Assembly: GCA_963784805.1 (NCBI GenBank)
Contig: CAWASR010000024.1
Span: 1 to 64,000, forward strand
From: Roseiarcus sp963784805
GTDB lineage: Bacteria > Pseudomonadota > Alphaproteobacteria > Rhizobiales > Beijerinckiaceae
Length of the DNA stretch: 64,000 nt
Direction of reading: 5' to 3'
Shown: positions 1-7,447 of the stretch, piece by piece
How positions within the stretch are numbered: position 1 is the first letter of the stretch
Layout: each line of letters begins with the position of its first letter
Translations under genes and position numbers: made by a program
Notes under the pieces: generated by a model
Databases searched by the model: none
What the model was told of the DNA's origin: nothing
Seen by the model: only the letters and a program-made list of their open reading frames with translations

Positions 1-97
1 GGGTCTGACGCCGAATCTCGATGATCGGATCCCGACATCGACTCACGCAAGCGCGAACCCGCGACTCGGGCGCTGAACTTTGGGACTTTGCCGAACC

Positions 98-859
98 TCA
101 ATCGTCGCCGTTTTCGTTCGGATACACGCCGCGCAGCACTTCCTCAAAGTGATCGCGAACCAGCCCGGTGCAGCCGCAGGAGCGCGCCTCCAGCTCCGCG
201 CGACGGATGACGCGAATACGCCCGCGTCGCGTTTTCAGCACGCCATCATCTTGCAGCCTGCGCATGACGCGGCTCACGTAGCTGCGGCCTACGCCGAGCA
301 GTCCGCCGAATTGCTCCTGTGTCAGCACGACCTCGTCGCTGCCGATACGGTCAAGCGCCGCCAATATCCACTTCGCGGTTCGCTGCTCGATGGAATGTGT
401 AGCGTTGCACGCAGTGGACTGGAAAACCTGCGCCAGGAGGCAATCGGCGTAGCGCGCAAAGAGATGATTCAAGGTCGAAGACGTCCCTTTCAATCTCTCG
501 AGCTGAGACGAACCAACCATCAGGAACTCTCCTTCGGATTGAACCAGCGCACGCGCATAGGCCGGCAATCTGCCTTGACTGACAACGCCGCCGATCGCGC
601 CTTCTCGTCCGATCAGAGCGGTTTCGACCCCGCGGCCGTCCGCAAGGACGACGCGAAAAGACACCAAGGTTTGCCCGCACGGAAAGTATGCGTAATTCAC
701 GGAATCCCCGGGCTCGTAGAGGACGTCGCCGGCAGCATGTCGCGTTCGGCCGAGAGCTGGAGCCAAGAGCTCGAAATCATTCGGCTTTAACGCGCGCAAA
801 AGATTGTTTTCCGCCGCCATGGAACGGATGTTCTGTCGGGGTGAATTGGCGTTTCGCAT
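98..859 (-). CDS. Crp/Fnr family transcriptional regulator
   Basis: A 253-residue cytoplasmic regulator. Residues ~20-140 form a cyclic-nucleotide-binding-type beta-roll (LLRALKPNDFELL, then the GDVLYEPGD loop) and residues ~160-230 a Crp-type winged helix with LLGVGRSYVSRVMRRL as recognition helix. It lacks the N-terminal cysteine cluster of true Fnr, so an oxygen-sensing 4Fe-4S centre is unlikely; the only Cys pair is near the C-terminus (RSCGCTGL). The start has a good AGGAG seven bases upstream. Proteins of this type are common in Rhizobiales, often without a known ligand. The divergent neighbour is a sensor kinase gene. Family assignment is firm; signal and regulon are unknown. Confidence 0.85.
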   Translation of the reverse strand: MRNANSPRQNIRSMAAENNLLRALKPNDFELLAPALGRTRHAAGDVLYEPGDSVNYAYFPCGQTLVSFRVVLADGRGVETALIGREGAIGGVVSQGRLPAYARALVQSEGEFLMVGSSQLERLKGTSSTLNHLFARYADCLLAQVFQSTACNATHSIEQRTAKWILAALDRIGSDEVVLTQEQFGGLLGVGRSYVSRVMRRLQDDGVLKTRRGRIRVIRRAELEARSCGCTGLVRDHFEEVLRGVYPNENGDD

Positions 860-1048
860 CTCGGGCTCCTCGTCTCAAACGACCATCAACGCATGCGCGA
901 GCCTTGTGTTCACTTGGGAGCAGAAGGTTTTTCTCGAAACGTTACAAACGGGCATTGCGGCCGGAGCCGGACCCCAATGAAACACAACGAAAGGGGAAAA
1001 AGGCGCAACCCGCCGCGCGCCTCGGCACACACTTCAAGGATATTTCGC

Positions 1049-1975
1049 ATGACATCGGGGACGATCAACTCGGCCGCTTTCGAGCGCACGCTCTCCGGCG
1101 CGCGGCCCCTCACTGGTGGGATTCCGGAATGGTCGGCGGCGTTGCGGCCGTTTCGCGCGCTCGCAGCAAGCTTGTCTATAGTTCTCGCTGGACTTGGCGC
1201 ATGGAGCATATTCGGCGTTTTGGATCGCTGGTTGGGGTGGCAGGCGTCATCGCTGCTTGCGCTTGTGTATTTGACCGCGATTGGCGCTCTCCAGGCGTTG
1301 CTGATACACCGCTTTTCGGCGACCTATCGGCGTGGCGAGACTGAAAGACTCGAGGCGTTGCGACTGAGCGCGCAGCGCCAAACTATGCTGGCCGAGGCCC
1401 GGCACCGCATCGCCAACAATCTTGCGACAATTTCCGCGATGTTGGACCTGCAGGGGCGCGAGCTTGGCGATTGGGTGGCCCAAAACGCGATCGAAGCCGC
1501 CGCCGGACGCATCCGGGTCGTCGCCGAAATCGACCGCATGTTCAATCGGCTGTCGTCGGACGACGCGCGGATCGACGATGCCGTCGTCAGAGACCTTATT
1601 TCAAGGTGCATTGCCGCGGCTGGCGCGGAGGAACGAGTCCGATTCGAAACGTCGATCGAGTCGATCGATTTGCCAAGAAGCGCGGTGTTGCCGGTGGCGT
1701 TGGTTATTGGCGAATGCGTCAACAATGCGTTGACGCATGGCTTTCCCGGCAGCGCGTGCGGCACGATCGCGATTCGCCTCACGGCCGCCAACGACGGGCG
1801 ATCGAGATATCGCCTGATAATCGACGATGATGGCCTGGGGCCACCGGAAGGATTCGATTCGAGCGAGGCGCGAAGCGCGGGCCTGATATTCGTGAATTCG
1901 TTCGCTCGGCAGATCGGCGGATCGTTTCGGCTGGAAGGCCGGTTTCGCGGCGCGCGATCAGCGCTGACGTTTTAA
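1049..1975 (+). CDS. Membrane-bound HisKA_2/HWE-type sensor histidine kinase
   Basis: A 308-residue kinase using the start at 1049, which has AAGGA eight bases upstream; longer in-frame starts at 893 and 977 lack this. Two hydrophobic segments (about residues 30-50 and 58-78) are followed by a HisKA_2-like dimerisation/phosphoacceptor box, EARHRIANNLATISAML, where the His is the expected phosphorylation site, and by a HATPase_c domain with N-box ECVNNALTHGF and G-box DDDGLGPPEGF. There is no PAS, GAF or receiver domain. Kinases of this class often phosphorylate PhyR in the alphaproteobacterial general stress response, and nepR-ecfG lies about 4 kb away, so a PhyR-directed role is a reasonable inference. 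No phyR is seen in the window. Confidence 0.8.
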   Translation: MTSGTINSAAFERTLSGARPLTGGIPEWSAALRPFRALAASLSIVLAGLGAWSIFGVLDRWLGWQASSLLALVYLTAIGALQALLIHRFSATYRRGETERLEALRLSAQRQTMLAEARHRIANNLATISAMLDLQGRELGDWVAQNAIEAAAGRIRVVAEIDRMFNRLSSDDARIDDAVVRDLISRCIAAAGAEERVRFETSIESIDLPRSAVLPVALVIGECVNNALTHGFPGSACGTIAIRLTAANDGRSRYRLIIDDDGLGPPEGFDSSEARSAGLIFVNSFARQIGGSFRLEGRFRGARSALTF

Positions 1976-2120
1976 AGTCTCGCAGCACGCCCGTCCAACA
2001 ACGCCGCGAAACCGCCCGGATTCGGTTCAAACGCAAGTCCATGCCTGCGCGCGCTTTCCATTCTCTTTCTTCAAAAAGAGATGGCCCTTTCGCTTTCCTC
2101 GGGCGCGGATCCGGCGGACG

Positions 2121-2145
2121 GGAACATTCGCCGACCCTTTTGGTT
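2121..2145 (+). promoter_or_regulatory. EcfG-type promoter of csbD
   Basis: GGAAC (2121-2125), a 16-base spacer, then GGTT (2142-2145). This matches the general-stress sigma consensus GGAAC-N16/17-CGTT apart from one base in the -10. It lies about 55 bases upstream of the csbD start codon. Confidence 0.6.
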
Positions 2146-2200
2146 TCAATCTCAGGGTTTTGGCGCGCAATCCGCCAACCCGAAAAAGGGAGTTCGATCT

Positions 2201-2408
2201 ATGGACTGGAATCGAGTTCGAAGGAAACTGGAAGCAGGTCAAGGGTAAGGTCAAGGAGCATTGGGGCAAACTGACCGACGACGATCTCAACGTCATTGAC
2301 GGCAAGCGCGACCAGCTGGAAGGCAAGATTCAGGAGCGCTACGGCATTCAAAAGGACATCGCGCGCAAGGAGATCGACGCCTGGTTCGGAAGGCAGAACT
2401 GGCGCTGA
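2201..2408 (+). pseudogene. csbD: CsbD family stress protein gene, frameshifted near its start
   Basis: CsbD proteins are small (~65 residues), hydrophilic and stress-induced, of unknown biochemical role. The expected start is the ATG at 2201, preceded by AAAAAGGGAG, and reads MDWNRV. One extra base in the run GTTC (2216-2219) shifts the frame and stops translation after 15 codons. The body of the protein (EGNWKQVKGKVKEHWGKL, then DDLNVIDGKRDQLEGKIQERYGI, to 2408) is in the +1 frame and is otherwise intact. It can be reached without a shift only from an upstream start lacking a good ribosome site. The intact remainder suggests either a very recent mutation or an assembly error. An EcfG-type promoter sits directly upstream. 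Confidence 0.75.
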
Positions 2409-2505
2409 AGCTAGCGGGCGCCGGTCCGTGGTCGGCCGAGCCTCAGTTTGCGCTTTCAGCCCTTTGGATCGCCGCGCAACCAAGATGAGCGCGGCGATCC
2501 GCTAA

Positions 2506-2925
2506 TCATTCACCGAGAAAATGCGCGGCGATTTCTCGGCGCCGCCGCGTGCGCCGATGCTCAAAGAGATAGATCCCTTGCCATGTCCCCAAAGCGAGCC
2601 TGCCGTCGATGACGGGAATCGCGAGTTGGACTGCCGTCAGCGACGCACGGATGTGAGCGGGCATGTCGTCGGGCCCTTCGTCGCCGTGCAAATAGCGCCC
2701 CGGTTCCTCAGGCGCCAGCGCTTCAAAAAACGACTCGAGATCGGTGCGAACCTCCGGCGCGGCGTTCTCCTGAATGAGGAGACTGGCGGATGTGTGGCGG
2801 CAAAACAGCGTCAGCAATCCCGATCGCGCCTCGTTGCGCTTGAGCCAATCCGCAACTTCGGTCGTGATCTCGACGAGGCCGCGACCTGACGTCGCTATCT
2901 TCAGAATCTCAGCGGTCTGACGCAT
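2506..2925 (-). CDS. YjbQ/UPF0047 family protein (secondary thiamine-phosphate synthase)
   Basis: 139 residues covering the whole UPF0047 fold. Recognisable family blocks are LLTLFCRHTSASLLIQENA, the acidic/histidine stretch YLHGDEGPDDMPAHIRASL, and the end LGTWQGIYLFEHR. Members have weak thiamine-phosphate synthase activity; a conserved His/Glu cluster suggests metal binding, and the true role is unsettled. Transcribed divergently from the DUF3309 gene, whose stress promoter lies in the short intergenic gap. Confidence 0.88.
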   Translation of the reverse strand: MRQTAEILKIATSGRGLVEITTEVADWLKRNEARSGLLTLFCRHTSASLLIQENAAPEVRTDLESFFEALAPEEPGRYLHGDEGPDDMPAHIRASLTAVQLAIPVIDGRLALGTWQGIYLFEHRRTRRRREIAAHFLGE

Positions 2926-2944
2926 TGCGGGGGCGCCAACTGCG

Positions 2945-2969
2945 GGAACAATCGCGCGATCGCGACGTT
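2945..2969 (+). promoter_or_regulatory. EcfG-type promoter of the DUF3309 gene
   Basis: GGAAC (2945-2949), a 16-base spacer, CGTT (2966-2969): an exact match to the general-stress consensus. The -10 ends 36 bases before the GTG start at 3006. Confidence 0.7.
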
Positions 2970-3005
2970 GTTGGAACCTCCGCGCGAGCGGCGGCAGAGC
3001 GAGGG

Positions 3006-3362
3006 GTGAAAATACGTCTTCTGATTTTCATTACTCTCATCGTCCTCTTGATCGGCGCTTTTCCCGCTTGGCCCTACAGCGCCGGCTGGGGCTATTATCC
3101 GGTCGGAGGCTTGGAAACGATCCTGATCATCCTTCTCGTTCCCGCTCTACTCGGCTTTGTCCAGCACGCTGACGAAGTGGACGGAGATCCCGCATTCTTC
3201 AAGAGGCGGCGGATCGCGCCGCCTCTAGCCAGGAGGGATCATCGAGACCGCCACAACGAGCGACGCATTGAAATCGCGAGTCGAGAAAGGGCCGCCAGCG
3301 TCATTTGCCGGCGATCGGCGTTTCGCCGCGACTCGGTCTGGACCGCGCGGGGAGATCGTTGA
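3006..3362 (+). CDS. DUF3309 family small membrane protein with extended C-terminus
   Basis: The first ~50 residues are typical DUF3309: a hydrophobic helix (LLIFITLIVLLIGAFPAW), the family signature PYSAGWGYYPVGGL, then a second hydrophobic helix (LIILLVPALLGFV). Family members usually end there, at about 50 residues. This frame continues for ~65 basic, low-complexity residues to 3362, overlapping a convergent ORF, so the tail may come from loss of the normal stop. The GTG at 3006 follows an exact EcfG promoter. Proteins of this family are commonly found near stress genes; function is unknown. Confidence 0.65.
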   Translation: MKIRLLIFITLIVLLIGAFPAWPYSAGWGYYPVGGLETILIILLVPALLGFVQHADEVDGDPAFFKRRRIAPPLARRDHRDRHNERRIEIASRERAASVICRRSAFRRDSVWTARGDR

Positions 3363-3698
3363 CGCCAACGCCATCGCGGCGCCGGCGACGGCGACAAGCG
3401 TCGCGACGCGCTTGATTCCCAAGGCTTGAACGATCTCAACGCCGGCCGCGACAATGAAGGGTCCGCAAGGAGGGATGGACGGGCCTTCCGGCGCGCAGTC
3501 GCGGCTCGCCTGGCTACGGGCCGCGACATAGGTCGCCAACAGCGCCAGCGCCATGACGAAAATATTGGCCGCAACGGACAGACAGACGTCAAGCACGCTG
3601 TAACGCTCCATCACGAAAACGAAGGTCGCGGCGCAGTTAAAGCCCACTTCCCACGCGGCGGCCGCTACCGTCGCGGAGGCCAGGGCGTTGAAAAACAT
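3225..3698 (-). CDS. Hypothetical membrane protein
   Basis: 157 residues, not assigned to a family. It begins with a weakly hydrophobic stretch, then a hydrophobic helix around VCLSVAANIFVMALALLATYVAA and another around IKRVATLVAVAGAAMALAST, which suggests two to three membrane spans. The start codon lacks a convincing ribosome site. The 3' end overlaps the extended tail of the convergent DUF3309 gene by ~140 bases, so at most one of these stretches is likely to be meaningful. Coding status rests on hydrophobic patterning only. Confidence 0.4.
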   Translation of the reverse strand: MFFNALASATVAAAAWEVGFNCAATFVFVMERYSVLDVCLSVAANIFVMALALLATYVAARSQASRDCAPEGPSIPPCGPFIVAAGVEIVQALGIKRVATLVAVAGAAMALASTISPRGPDRVAAKRRSPANDAGGPFSTRDFNASLVVAVSMIPPG

Positions 3699-3734
3699 AC
3701 CTGCAACCGTGCTTTGCCGCCGATCGCCAATGCA

Positions 3735-4121
3735 CTATCGACGCCAGGTCACGCCGATCAGAAATCCGAGCCCGAGAGCGAGCGCGACGGTCGACAGCGG
3801 ACGCTCTTCGATGATGTCCTGCAATGTGTCGCCGATTGACGAGGCCTGTGTCTGCGCCGCGCTGGCCACGGCGCCGACGCGGTCGGAAGCGTCGGAGGCC
3901 ATAGAGTTGACATGCGAGCGGGCGCTTTTCAGTCCCCGCCTCGCCTGGTTTTGCGCAACGGAGCCGATGTCGGTCGCGGCGTCCGCGATTTGACCCGAAA
4001 GATTTCCGATTGCGTTCTTCATCTCGCTCATTTCCTTCTCCAGGCGGGCGAAAGCGTCATCGTTCGAAAGATCCGGCGCCGCGTCGTCCGGCGCCGCGTC
4101 GCGTGGAAAATCGGCGGTCAT
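3735..4121 (-). CDS. DUF883 (ElaB/YqjD-like) membrane-anchored protein
   Basis: 128 residues from the ATG at 4121, chosen because GGAGG lies five bases upstream; the upstream ATG at 4148 sits against the -10 of the promoter and cannot be used. The protein is an Ala/Asp-rich helix with coiled-coil character (ARLEKEMSEMKNAIGNLSGQI) ending in a single C-terminal hydrophobic segment, ALALGLGFLIGVTWRR, as in ElaB/YqjD proteins that anchor in the inner membrane and, in E. coli, bind ribosomes. An EcfG-type promoter directly upstream suggests stress induction. Confidence 0.85.
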   Translation of the reverse strand: MTADFPRDAAPDDAAPDLSNDDAFARLEKEMSEMKNAIGNLSGQIADAATDIGSVAQNQARRGLKSARSHVNSMASDASDRVGAVASAAQTQASSIGDTLQDIIEERPLSTVALALGLGFLIGVTWRR

Positions 4122-4152
4122 CTTTTCCTCCGGAATATTCCTGCTCATGGGA

Positions 4153-4178
4153 AACCCACGTTCGTGGCCGAAGGTTCC
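4153..4178 (-). promoter_or_regulatory. EcfG-type promoter of the DUF883 gene
   Basis: On the minus strand: GGAAC (4178-4174), a 17-base spacer, GGTT (4156-4153). The expected transcript start is about 25 bases before the DUF883 ATG at 4121, which supports that start. Confidence 0.55.
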
Positions 4179-4191
4179 CGGCCGACGCGAT

Positions 4192-5238
4192 TTAGCGTTC
4201 CTCGCCGTCGTAGAGGCGTTCCCTCAATATCAGCGCGACGATCAATATCGGCGACGACAGCAACGCCCCGATCGGTCCCCACAGCCACGTCCAGAGCGCT
4301 AGCGACAGGAGAACCGCCAGAGCGTTGAGCTCAAGCTGGCGGCCGATGATCGTCGGGGTGGCGAACTGCCCCTCGGCGATGATCAACAGAGCAAATCCCG
4401 CCGCGGGGAGGAGGCCGAGGGCGAAGGTCGGCGCGTCCACGAGTCCAACCAGCAGGAGAACCAAGAACATCGCGAACGGTCCGAGGATCGGGATAAAGTT
4501 GAGCGTGGCGGCCAAGGCGCCGAGACCGATCGCGTGCGGCGTTCTGGTCAAAGCGCAGATTACGGCCGTGATTGCCCCGACGCACAGGTTGATCACCGTG
4601 ACGGTCATCAGGTAACGCGCCAGTCCGGCCTCGATATCGTTGAGGATTTTCAAAACTGTCAGGCGCGAATCGCGGCTGGCGAACGTCATGACGAGGCCGC
4701 GACGCAAGTCCGGCCATTTAGCGATGAAGAGCAGAAGCACAACCAGAAAGTACAGAAAACCCGTGATCGGCGGCAATAGAAAGGAGAGCGTCGATGGAAC
4801 CCAGGTGATACTGGGCAGAGGGAGCGCGGCGGAGTCGGTTTTCGGGTTCTCCCCCATTTCCCACATGACGCGACGCCAGAAGTCGGCGAGGCCGTCGAAC
4901 GCACGCAGCTTTTCTTTCAACGCCGCGGCGAAATCCGGCAGGCCCGCCGCTAACTCGGACACGCGCGGAACAATCAATGTGATCACGAAAGCGATGATCA
5001 AGGCGACGCTGCACACGAGCAGCACCGCTACCAGCGGCCTCGGCACATGAAGCGCCTCGATCCTTCGCGCCGCCGGTCCCAGCATGACGCCGACAACGAA
5101 CGCCGCGACAGTCGGCAGCAATACTTCCCGACCAATATACAAAACGAAACCGATCGCGATCGCCGCCAGGATCGCGAGCGACCACGCCGAGATTAGGCGA
5201 AGCGGCGCCGTCGGGCGCTCGGCCCCAACCTCTTCCAT
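4192..5238 (-). CDS. AI-2E family transporter (PerM-like)
   Basis: 348 residues from the ATG at 5238, giving the usual family length; the open frame continues upstream to 5478 but only through Pro/Arg-rich sequence overlapping ecfG. Several hydrophobic helices are visible: two near the N-terminus (SLAILAAIAIGFVLY, VLLPTVAAFVVGVMLGP), then a soluble loop, then a C-terminal bundle (LGALAATLNFIPILGPFAMFL, VLLSLALWTWLWGPIGALL). The PxLGP and GPIGALL motifs mark the family. Members export small molecules or act as Na+(Li+)/H+ antiporters; substrate cannot be read from sequence. A weaker EcfG-type promoter lies ~90 bases upstream. Confidence 0.85.
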   Translation of the reverse strand: MEEVGAERPTAPLRLISAWSLAILAAIAIGFVLYIGREVLLPTVAAFVVGVMLGPAARRIEALHVPRPLVAVLLVCSVALIIAFVITLIVPRVSELAAGLPDFAAALKEKLRAFDGLADFWRRVMWEMGENPKTDSAALPLPSITWVPSTLSFLLPPITGFLYFLVVLLLFIAKWPDLRRGLVMTFASRDSRLTVLKILNDIEAGLARYLMTVTVINLCVGAITAVICALTRTPHAIGLGALAATLNFIPILGPFAMFLVLLLVGLVDAPTFALGLLPAAGFALLIIAEGQFATPTIIGRQLELNALAVLLSLALWTWLWGPIGALLSSPILIVALILRERLYDGEER

Positions 5239-5326
5239 CGGTGCGACCGCTCCCGGACGACCTTCACGCAAAAGTCCCTCCCCGCCTCCCGGCGCGCGGT
5301 CCGCGCCACAGCGGCCAACTGGACCC

Positions 5327-5351
5327 AACAGGCGAGCGATCGAAACGTTCC
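5327..5351 (-). promoter_or_regulatory. Possible EcfG-type promoter of the AI-2E transporter
   Basis: Minus strand: GGAAC (5351-5347), a 16-base spacer, TGTT (5330-5327). The -10 has one mismatch to CGTT. It lies between ecfG and the transporter start. Confidence 0.4.
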
Positions 5352-5395
5352 CTGAAGCGTGCGGATTATCGGGCGTCCGAGAAACGGAAGTTAGC

Positions 5396-5962
5396 CTATT
5401 TCCCCCGCCCCGTCGCGGCGGCGTCCGATCGGCTGGCGGCGCGCGCGGCGTGGGTGCGCGCGCCGGAATCCGGCGCATTGAGCTCCATCAGCTCGGCGAG
5501 CTTGGCTCGGGCGCGGCTGAGACGGCTCTTGATCGTCCCGATCTCCACGCCGCAGACCGCCGAAGCTTCCTCGTAAGAGAGCCCGCTCGCTCCGACCAAC
5601 GTCAACACTTCGCGCTGCTCCGCCGGAAGCCTGACGAGGGCCCTGCGAAAATCCATAAGATCGAGATGGCTCTCCTGATTTCCCGCTACCGCGATCCCAC
5701 GCGAGAAGACGCCGTCACTGTCCTGGACCTCGCGGGCCCGCTTGCGATATTGCGAATAATAGACGTTGCGCAGAATGGTGAACAACCACGCGCGCATGCT
5801 CGTTCCCGGCTGGAATTTGTCCGCGTTGCTCCATGCCCTGAGCAGGGCCTCCTGGACGAGGTCATCCGCAAGCGTCATGGAGCCGCACAGCGAAACCGCG
5901 AACGCCCGTAGGCTCCGGATTTCGCTGACCAGCTCGTCCTTGAAACTGCCTTCAGCCATCAC
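5396..5962 (-). CDS. ecfG: ECF sigma factor EcfG (general stress response)
   Basis: 188 residues. Region 2 is at about residues 12-80 (LVQEALLRAWSNADKFQPGTSMRAWLFTILRN) and region 4 at about 105-160 (LVRLPAEQREVLTLVGASGLSYEEASAVCGVEIGTIKSRLSRAR). Both are typical of ECF15/EcfG, the alphaproteobacterial general-stress sigma factor. A ~25-residue Ala/Arg-rich tail follows region 4. It overlaps the upstream nepR gene by 11 bases, so the two are co-translated, and NepR is expected to hold it inactive until PhyR~P binds NepR. Five sites matching its promoter consensus lie within 4.5 kb. Confidence 0.92.
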   Translation of the reverse strand: MMAEGSFKDELVSEIRSLRAFAVSLCGSMTLADDLVQEALLRAWSNADKFQPGTSMRAWLFTILRNVYYSQYRKRAREVQDSDGVFSRGIAVAGNQESHLDLMDFRRALVRLPAEQREVLTLVGASGLSYEEASAVCGVEIGTIKSRLSRARAKLAELMELNAPDSGARTHAARAASRSDAAATGRGK

Positions 5963-6215
5963 GGCCGTCTTGGGGCTTCGAAGATCGCTCCCTGGCTTCC
6001 AAAAGATCCAGCAACTCTAAGAATTTGTCGGGAACCGGGGCACGGACGAGATCGTCGTAGTGTTGCCTCAGCGACCTTCCGATCGCCTCTTGCGAGCGGG
6101 CGTCGAGACCGCGGCCTGCGCCCACGCGGGACTTTCCCGCCAAAGCTGAGTCTGTCGCCATCTTCGCCTGCTTGCCCTCGCCGCCATTCGGGTCCGGAGG
6201 ATTATTGTTCGCCAT
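5952..6215 (-). CDS. nepR: NepR anti-sigma factor
   Basis: 87 residues from the ATG at 6215; an earlier in-frame ATG at 6275 is possible. The core NepR motif is clear: AIGRSLRQHYDDLVRAPVPDKFLELLDLLEARE, two short helices that clamp EcfG and are displaced by the sigma-like domain of PhyR. The N-terminus is disordered and rich in Asn, Pro and Gly, as usual. The gene directly precedes and overlaps ecfG. No phyR is adjacent, which is unusual because phyR is commonly next to nepR. Confidence 0.9.
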   Translation of the reverse strand: MANNNPPDPNGGEGKQAKMATDSALAGKSRVGAGRGLDARSQEAIGRSLRQHYDDLVRAPVPDKFLELLDLLEARERSSKPQDGRDG

Positions 6216-6315
6216 TGGCCGATCCGCTCGTGAGTGCAAAAGGCCTGTCGGCGCGCCTATATCGAGCCCTCGCAACGGCGTCGAGCGTGGAGCGCCGGCC
6301 GGCGGCGCCGGTCGC

Positions 6316-6483
6316 TCAATGCGTCCGTCTCATGAGCCCGAACAGCGCCGAAACCGCAAACGCGACCAACGCCACGACGAATATGGGCTTCGCCGCCACG
6401 ATCGCGGTTCCGGCGACGCCGCCAAAGCCGAGAACCGCGGCGACGAGCGCGACAATGAGAAAAGTGATCGCCCAACCGAACAT
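6316..6483 (-). CDS. DUF1328 (YtjA-like) small membrane protein
   Basis: 55 residues. The translation starts MFGWAITFLIVALVAAVLGF and ends in FAVSALFGLMRRTH, two transmembrane helices joined by a short loop with GVAGTAIVAAKPIF, the full DUF1328 pattern. GGAG lies eight bases before the ATG. An EcfG-type promoter (GGAAC-N17-CGTT) lies 45 bases upstream. Because nepR starts only 100 bases downstream on the same strand with no obvious promoter of its own, this gene may be the first of a stress-autoregulated DUF1328-nepR-ecfG transcript. Molecular function is unknown. Confidence 0.85.
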   Translation of the reverse strand: MFGWAITFLIVALVAAVLGFGGVAGTAIVAAKPIFVVALVAFAVSALFGLMRRTH

Positions 6484-6486
6484 CTC

Positions 6487-6654
6487 TCAATCTCCGTTGT
6501 GGTCTGCTTTCCGTGCTCGCCTCTTCAAACGCGCCGCGCCTGCGATAGGTTCCCGTCGCGGGCTCATGCCCGTCAGATTCCCAGGCGTCTTGCCGCGCCC
6601 TCGCCTTCGTTTCTCCTGCTTGTCGGTGTATTTCGAATTGTCGCCGCGCGGCAT
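6487..6654 (-). CDS. Small basic protein with conserved MPRGDxSKYTDKQ N-terminus
   Basis: 55 residues from the ATG at 6654, which has AGGAGG eight bases upstream. The first 14 residues, MPRGDNSKYTDKQE, match the start of a family of short alphaproteobacterial proteins that normally continue with a helical, charged ~40-residue body. Here the frame instead becomes Arg/Gly/Pro-rich (KRRRGRGKTPGN). This suggests a frameshift or rearrangement after codon 14; the gene may be non-functional. The DUF1328 promoter lies inside its 3' part. Confidence 0.5.
   Translation of the reverse strand: MPRGDNSKYTDKQEKRRRGRGKTPGNLTGMSPRREPIAGAARLKRRARKADHNGD
6528..6553 (-). promoter_or_regulatory. EcfG-type promoter of DUF1328 (and possibly nepR-ecfG)
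   Basis: Minus strand: GGAAC (6553-6549), a 17-base spacer, CGTT (6531-6528), an exact consensus match. It sits 45 bases upstream of the DUF1328 ATG. Confidence 0.65.
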
Positions 6655-6925
6655 CGCTGGCCTCCTGCGCTGTCGAAAGGAAAACCGACCACGAGATGAA
6701 GGGCTCCCCCGTTTGCGAACGGCGCCGCGGTCATGAGCTCGGCGACCCCTGAGCCGATGCGCCTCTGCAAATCGGCAAGACGCCCATTGGTCTCGGCCTT
6801 CCAACGCCTCCATAGCCAGCCCAGGCCCAATGGCGCCCATGCCGAAAAACTTCCGCTGAGGATCTCTCGATCCGCCGAGGCGACGAAACTCCCGAATTTG
6901 GCGTGGAATGAGCAAGGACAAGCAC

Positions 6926-6955
6926 TTGACAAAGGGGACGCGAGCCCCCAGATAG
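6926..6955 (+). promoter_or_regulatory. Possible sigma-70 promoter with long leader for cspA
   Basis: A perfect -35 TTGACA (6926-6931), then after 18 bases a weak -10 (AGATAG, 6950-6955). A start near 6962 would give a 5' untranslated leader of about 135 bases before cspA, which fits the long leaders typical of cold-shock mRNAs. The ~440 bases from 6655 to 7096 hold no convincing gene. Confidence 0.4.
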
Positions 6956-7096
6956 GGTCATCGAAATTCGGCCGGACGAATCTTGCTTCGAGCGACTTTA
7001 GGTCGCTTGTTCTGACGAACTCCCTCCAAAGATCGAAGTGATAGCGGCGCCGGTTCGCGGGGCCGTGTCTAATGTGCGCATCCGAAAGGGATCGTC

Positions 7097-7306
7097 ATGT
7101 CGGTAGGTACTGTAAAATGGTTCAATCCGCAAAAAGGTTTTGGCTTCATTCAACCCGATGACGGCGGCAAGGACGCCTTTGTTCATATCAGTGCGGTTGA
7201 ACGCGCTGGGATGAACGATCTGCGGGAAGGCCAGAAAATCAGCTTTGAGCTGGTGACGGATCAACGCTCGGGAAAGATGTCGGCCGACAACCTCCGAGCC
7301 GTCTGA
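7097..7306 (+). CDS. cspA: Cold-shock protein CspA family
   Basis: 69 residues, the full length of a CSD protein. Both RNA-binding motifs are present: RNP1 as KGFGFIQ and RNP2 as DAFVHIS. It begins SVGTVKWFNPQKGFGF as expected, and a good ribosome site (AAAGGGA) precedes the ATG. It binds single-stranded RNA/DNA and melts secondary structure. A single-gene transcript is likely: a promoter lies ~145 bases upstream and a hairpin terminator ~90 bases downstream. Confidence 0.95.
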   Translation: MSVGTVKWFNPQKGFGFIQPDDGGKDAFVHISAVERAGMNDLREGQKISFELVTDQRSGKMSADNLRAV

Positions 7307-7395
7307 GCGAAAAACGGCGGACTGTCCCGAACGTCGACCGCGGATGTACCGGCGGCGACGGCGACTGGTCCGCTCCGTTCGCAGGACGATGGGAA

Positions 7396-7426
7396 GGGTC
7401 AGGGTTTCTCCTGGCCCTTTTTCTTT
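7396..7426 (+). terminator. Rho-independent terminator
   Basis: GGGTCAGG, loop GTTTCT, CCTGGCCC (one G-T pair) followed by TTTTTCTTT. Placed after cspA and just before the next gene. Confidence 0.7.
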
Positions 7427-7447
7427 GGAGTCAACGGGAGCGAGAGC

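Noticed and set aside
6573..6932. 119-codon minus-strand open frame before cspA
   Set aside because: Some non-random look (DLQRRIGSGVAELMTAAPFA), but no recognised family, no good ribosome site, and overlap with the better-supported small gene at 6487-6654.
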